A stretch of DNA of 64,000 bases from Triplophysa rosa. Lineage: Eukaryota; Chordata; Actinopteri; Cypriniformes; Nemacheilidae. The position numbers were made by a program, and so were the translations under genes. Where the stretch lies: assembly GCF_024868665.1 (NCBI RefSeq), contig NC_079890.1:31683174-31747173 (forward strand), in the 5' to 3' direction. Numbering within the stretch: position 1 is the stretch's first letter; each line of letters opens with the position of its first letter. Below are positions 59,926-64,000 of the stretch, piece by piece. The notes under the pieces are model-generated. The model saw nothing but the letters and a program-made list of their open reading frames with translations, was not told where the DNA came from and made no database searches.

Positions 59926-62138
59926 AAGAAGGCGATTGAGTGTGTTTGATTGTAAAATGTTTCTCAGTGATGCACACAAATAGTGAAGATTTGAAGTATA
60001 TAAGCATTTTTAAGGCATGCTTGTGGGCTATGACATGGAGTTTATCTGTCCACTGATGTTTTACTCTGAGTTTGAAATAATTTTGAAACTTCCTAACATA
60101 ATCCCTATTTTTGGAATATGGTTCCTTTCATGATCCTTGTGGCAATGCCTCAAGTACATTATGTTCTATAATCATCCATCATTCAAGATTGAACATTAAA
60201 TCATGCATAAAAACAGTAGTTTATTGCATGAGAATTGCAGAACTTTTCTGAGTTTGTCCTAGTTAATTTGGCTCTATTTGACCTGTAATCAGAGAGAAAC
60301 ATTACCAAAAGCATTCCAGGAAAAGTTTTTTTTCTGAGCGGTTTATCATGTGTGTACAGCATTGGGAAGAGTGTATTTGTGGAAACAAGATCCCAAAAGC
60401 AGCCATCTGCCCAAATCCTTTTTTATGCAAAAAACATTTTTAATTTTCACATAACCATATGTACCAAACATTTATTTATTTCATGCTTGCTCTTGCTTCA
60501 TGAAGATCGTATTCCTGAAGTCGAGGCAACTTTAAGAGACTCATGACCTTGATTCTCTTTATAGAGACTTAAAAAAGTAAAAGCAAAATTTTCGAAAACA
60601 TATCCACCCTTCTCTTTGGCATCTCTTGCTGTTTTACCTCATGCATATTCATTTCTTAATTAGTGGGGGTGTAAACCGAAGCATAAGATCTGCCCTCTGT
60701 TGGATTTCTCGATCGGGTTTTCATGGTGGATTAGTAATAATGACTCATTGTAGAGACTATATGGTAAACCCAATGATTGACATCTAAATGTGTTCTTTAA
60801 TATATGCGCACAGCCTGCTCGTATATATTCTTCATAGAGTATAATGATTCCTAAGACCTAGTTATTTTAGTGTAAATCAGTTCACATTTATATATTCTAT
60901 GGGTTCATCCCTCAGCAGTTCTAATTCTGCAAACGTTTACCTGAAGTTTATGCGAAAATCTTTTAGCCTAGTATTTCTAATGACCCAGATCTGACAAAAA
61001 TGCATGAAATTTCCATCCTCCCTTTAATTATTGTAGGTCAACGTTCCATCTTTAAGGTATGCAAATTAGTCATGAATATTCATCCTTGTTTACTAAAGGG
61101 CATGTTTATTCGCTCCCTAGAGATCTGTAAGACCCTGATGTTTGCTCAGTAATAATCAAGACAGTGATTTGTTGGTGGATGATTTGATATTTTGCGCAGC
61201 AGTTGATGCATGAGATTAGAACAATCCCCTTATCTAACCCCCTACTGTGAGTGTCTGTATTCTGAAATAAAAAAATAAACATCTTGATGAATTTGATGGG
61301 GTATTAAGGATACAGCGCAAAGGTTTTCCTTTTTTATATTCAAACGAACCATAATTATAAAAAATGCTGGCATAATGATCCTTGACATTTTTCATTTAAT
61401 CAAGACATTTGAACATTTCATAAACTCATCCAGTGAAAGCAGTGGAATATAATTTGCAACCCACAGTTTTAAAATTTCTATTTACTTTTAGCTTTCTCTT
61501 TGTTTTTGTTTTTGCTCTTTTACTCCATCACCACCTCACTATCATGGTCTCAGATTTCACAGCCTTTCATCCTTTTTCTCTGCTCCATTATAATCTAATT
61601 GAATTAGTAAATGGGGTTGAAATGCAGAAATGTGTGAGTGCACACACATGCATGTGGAGGGAAAGAGGAGAGCATGAACATTATATTTATTGGATAAAAG
61701 CAAATGGAAATGAGTACTTGTGTGTATGTGTGTTCTTTTTAAGGTGTGTGCAGGTCTACCTGTGCACGCAATAGGCTAATTAATGTTAATGGAAAGTTTG
61801 TCTAGATAATTGTGCAAATGGATCTTTCATAAGGTGCTTATTAAATCAAATAGAGCCTTCTTAGTCCTAGCACATACTACAGTAGGCTAATTATATTAAA
61901 ACAGTATTAGAGGTTATAAAGCAGTGCTGGCACAGAATGGTTTGACATTTTCATTGTTTTCGTATGTGTGTGGGTGGAAGTTAGCCCAAGGTTCTCTTTT
62001 TTCAGCAACCCAGAGTAGCTTGACTACTGGTTAAAGGCATACGCTATCTGTTTCTGCTGATTTCTGGATTTATATCATCATTATACGTATGAATATGCAT
62101 TAGGTGAAAACTTCCATTTCTTTTTCTTATGCCCTTGA
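59926..62138. other. no gene seen
   Basis: AT-rich sequence without recognisable exon, element end or repeat array. Confidence 0.4.
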
Positions 62139-62363
62139 AGGGATAGAGCAAAAATAAAAAATAATTCACCATCAACAAACCTGTATATGACTCTTTCTTA
62201 TGTAGAGCACAAAAGATAAGAAATGTCTCACTAGTTTTGTGTCCATAAAGGACAAGTCAGTATGGTCTAGTGTTAATTTGGTTATCATCATTCTGCAAAT
62301 ATCTTCTGACATGGAATGAGGATAAATGATGAAAGAATTTTCTTTTCTGGGTGCACTTTAACT
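62139..62363. mobile_element. Angel-like MITE, degraded
   Basis: Contains gaagggatagagcaaaaata at the left, acctgtatatgactctttct and tagagcacaaaagataagaa, then caaatatcttctgacatgga and aggataaatgatgaaagaat with a ggtgcactttaact end. Confidence 0.65.
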
Positions 62364-62387
62364 AGAAATCATATGTCTGGACTTTAA

Positions 62388-63062
62388 AGTGGCCCTAACA
62401 CACGCGATTTCTGCCAATCTCATATTAATCTTGAGTACCTATAGAGTAGTATTGCATACTTCGTATCTTCGAAGAGTATTTAGTTTGATCACATTTATAA
62501 AAGATAGATACAGCTGTACGATTTTTTCCGAAAGCATACGGCGCGCGCGAGGGGAGGGGTAGGCTGAACTAAAGCACGTGCACATCCATTGCCAACAAAA
62601 CACAGACATCAGTTTCATGATCTTTTAGCGCTGGGACGGCTCCATATATCAGTTTCAAACGATCTCCAAATCCAGCGTTATATCCACCGTTTATATAACA
62701 TTCATCACCCAAATGCAGTGAACAAACAAACACCTGAACTTCGCGAATGTATGCTCTCTCTCCTGCACACAAGCGAAAGTGACGTCTGCGCATGCTCCTT
62801 CTCCTGCTTTCCTTGCTGCCGCATGGGCGTGCCGCGTGCTTTTCCGGGAGAATTGTCCAATAAGGGACTAAGAAAAATTGTTACGAAACAGTTTTATATG
62901 TTCGAAAAAAACTTTCCGAAACCTGTACGATCGCTGGGGGAGTGTATCGAGCACAGAGATACTACGTAATACGCCCAACTCGTTTTTTGACAAGTTGACC
63001 ACGACAGCACATTTAACATTGTAAAGAAGTCAGAATGCATGACACACCGTTGCAGCACCCCT
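62388..63062. mobile_element. TTAA-flanked MITE, 675 bp
   Basis: ttaa at 62384-62387 and 63063-63066. The left end agtggccctaacacacg and the inward-read right end aggggtgctgcaacggtgtg share only a weak inverted repeat, so the class (piggyBac-like) is tentative. The interior is GC-richer (gcgcgcgcgaggggaggg at 62541) and contains a 126-codon chance frame. Confidence 0.55.
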
Positions 63063-63187
63063 TTAAAGAAAGGAAAACCAACATTCACAAAATTTGTAGA
63101 TCATTGTAAATAGGTTTATTCCTTTATTTTTGTGAAGTATCAATCGGACAATAAATAAGGTATTTGTTGATTGACAAATTTTGTTTT

Positions 63188-63300
63188 ATTAAAGGAGTAG
63201 TTCACTTTAAAATAAGCCCCTATTGACTTTCCATAGTAATTTTATTCCTACTATGGAAAGATCAATGGGTGCTTATTTTAAAGTGAAATACTCCTTTAAT
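63188..63300. repeat. 113-bp near-perfect palindromic MITE
   Basis: attaaaggagtagttcactt at the left is mirrored by aagtgaaatactcctttaat at the right; agcccctattgactttccat is mirrored by atggaaagatcaatgggtgc. The loop is only a few bases (ttttattc). ttaa sits at both ends. Confidence 0.9.
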
Positions 63301-64000
63301 AATACTACTATTGCGACTATAGCCTTTTGCATTACTTAATGAGTTTTTACAGATCGGAAATCAATCTGCTGTCAGACTTGAGTATATGGATACATTCCTA
63401 TGGCTTCGGAGATGGATAGAAAACCAGAGCATGGTTTAAGCCATTCATATGGCGGTTCAGATGACATCTGTAAACGTTTATCCTCAACAAAAAAAAAACA
63501 CCAAAATCAACTTAAACTTGAATTCCACTAAATTCAAACTTACGTATAGCCCAGATACTTTCGCTAAAGCATTTTCCGCTTGAATTGAGAATATTACCAC
63601 AATATACATTTTCTTTGTCTTCAGCATTTGAAAAAAAGAAAATAATTAATTCCTATGCAGATCATGCTCAGAAATCAAATTTCATGATGGATCGAATCCT
63701 TATAATAATCATTACTAACTTGAATCAGTCACAGCAAATATTTACACCCCACACCGAACAGCATTGAATCTCTTCTTTCTTGACATTCTTGATGATTCCA
63801 TTTCTTCCCAAAGATGGGGGGATGGAAAACATCCCTAGTATGTGTAACACCCTCACCATCCCCCTCAATGAAGCACCAGCACAGAGCTAAAAGTCACCCG
63901 ACGTGTCAGTCTGCCCAAGGACCACTGACCAGATTATGAGATGTTGACCAGAGATAGTGAACAGATATCTCGAGATGTTATCACTTCACCTGTGTCCTGT
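63301..64000. other. no gene seen
   Basis: No exon, element end or repeat array was recognised to the end of the window. Confidence 0.4.

Noticed and set aside
62589..62969. 126-codon plus-strand frame
   Set aside because: It lies wholly inside the TTAA-flanked repeat at 62388-63062, has no domain and no splice partners; most likely a chance frame in GC-richer DNA.
1..64000. tRNA, rRNA, CRISPR or bacterial-type operon
   Set aside because: None was seen; the intron-exon structure and repeats are those of a vertebrate nuclear genome.

Overview
This is vertebrate nuclear DNA, almost certainly from a cypriniform (carp- or zebrafish-like) teleost. Three multi-exon genes with GT-AG introns can be reconstructed, and their order nagk - dok1 - m1ap draws on genes that all lie on human 2p13. 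The rest is AT-rich and packed with fish-type miniature inverted-repeat elements (MITEs), hAT-like elements and an L2-like LINE. No prokaryotic features, CRISPR arrays or rRNA/tRNA genes were seen. All exon limits come from reading splice sites and reading frames by eye.

Layout. Positions 1-2418 are non-coding with a MITE. nagk (N-acetyl-D-glucosamine kinase) is on the minus strand at 2419-5139, with ten exons and 358 codons. It is head-to-head with dok1 (docking protein 1: PH domain, IRS-type PTB domain and tyrosine-rich tail), which is on the plus strand at 7220-20834 with five exons and 591 codons. The 8.7 kb first intron of dok1 holds two notable elements. One is a 1.27 kb hAT-type element with perfect 8-bp target duplications. 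The other is a 1.85 kb terminal-inverted-repeat element that carries an apparently intact two-exon, 113-codon gene on the opposite strand. m1ap (meiosis 1 associated protein) is on the minus strand at 24716-40689, with nine coding exons and 553 codons, and faces dok1 tail-to-tail. Its 10.2 kb third intron contains a broken element with a THAP-domain-like start, into which a TTAA-flanked MITE has inserted.

Upstream of m1ap, 585 bp away and divergently oriented, lies a plausible first coding exon of an unidentified plus-strand gene (41274-41438). From there to the end (41.4-64 kb) no other cellular exon could be supported. That stretch may be a large intron of this gene or intergenic. It contains a dense set of mobile elements, several with exact target-site duplications: a hAT-like element at 47992-48484 (TSD ctcccagg), another at 48550-48950 (TSD ctctgaat), a hAT-like element at 50508-51561 (TSD acggtttc) nested in an older foldback element, a 661-bp palindromic element at 46487-47147, and a 5'-truncated L2-like LINE at 55990-57863 with an open reverse-transcriptase reading frame and a 9-bp TSD.

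The three genes have no common pathway: amino-sugar salvage, tyrosine-kinase adaptor signalling and meiosis. Their proximity reflects conserved vertebrate synteny. The strongest candidate for something undescribed is the small spliced gene travelling inside the inverted-repeat element in dok1 intron 1.
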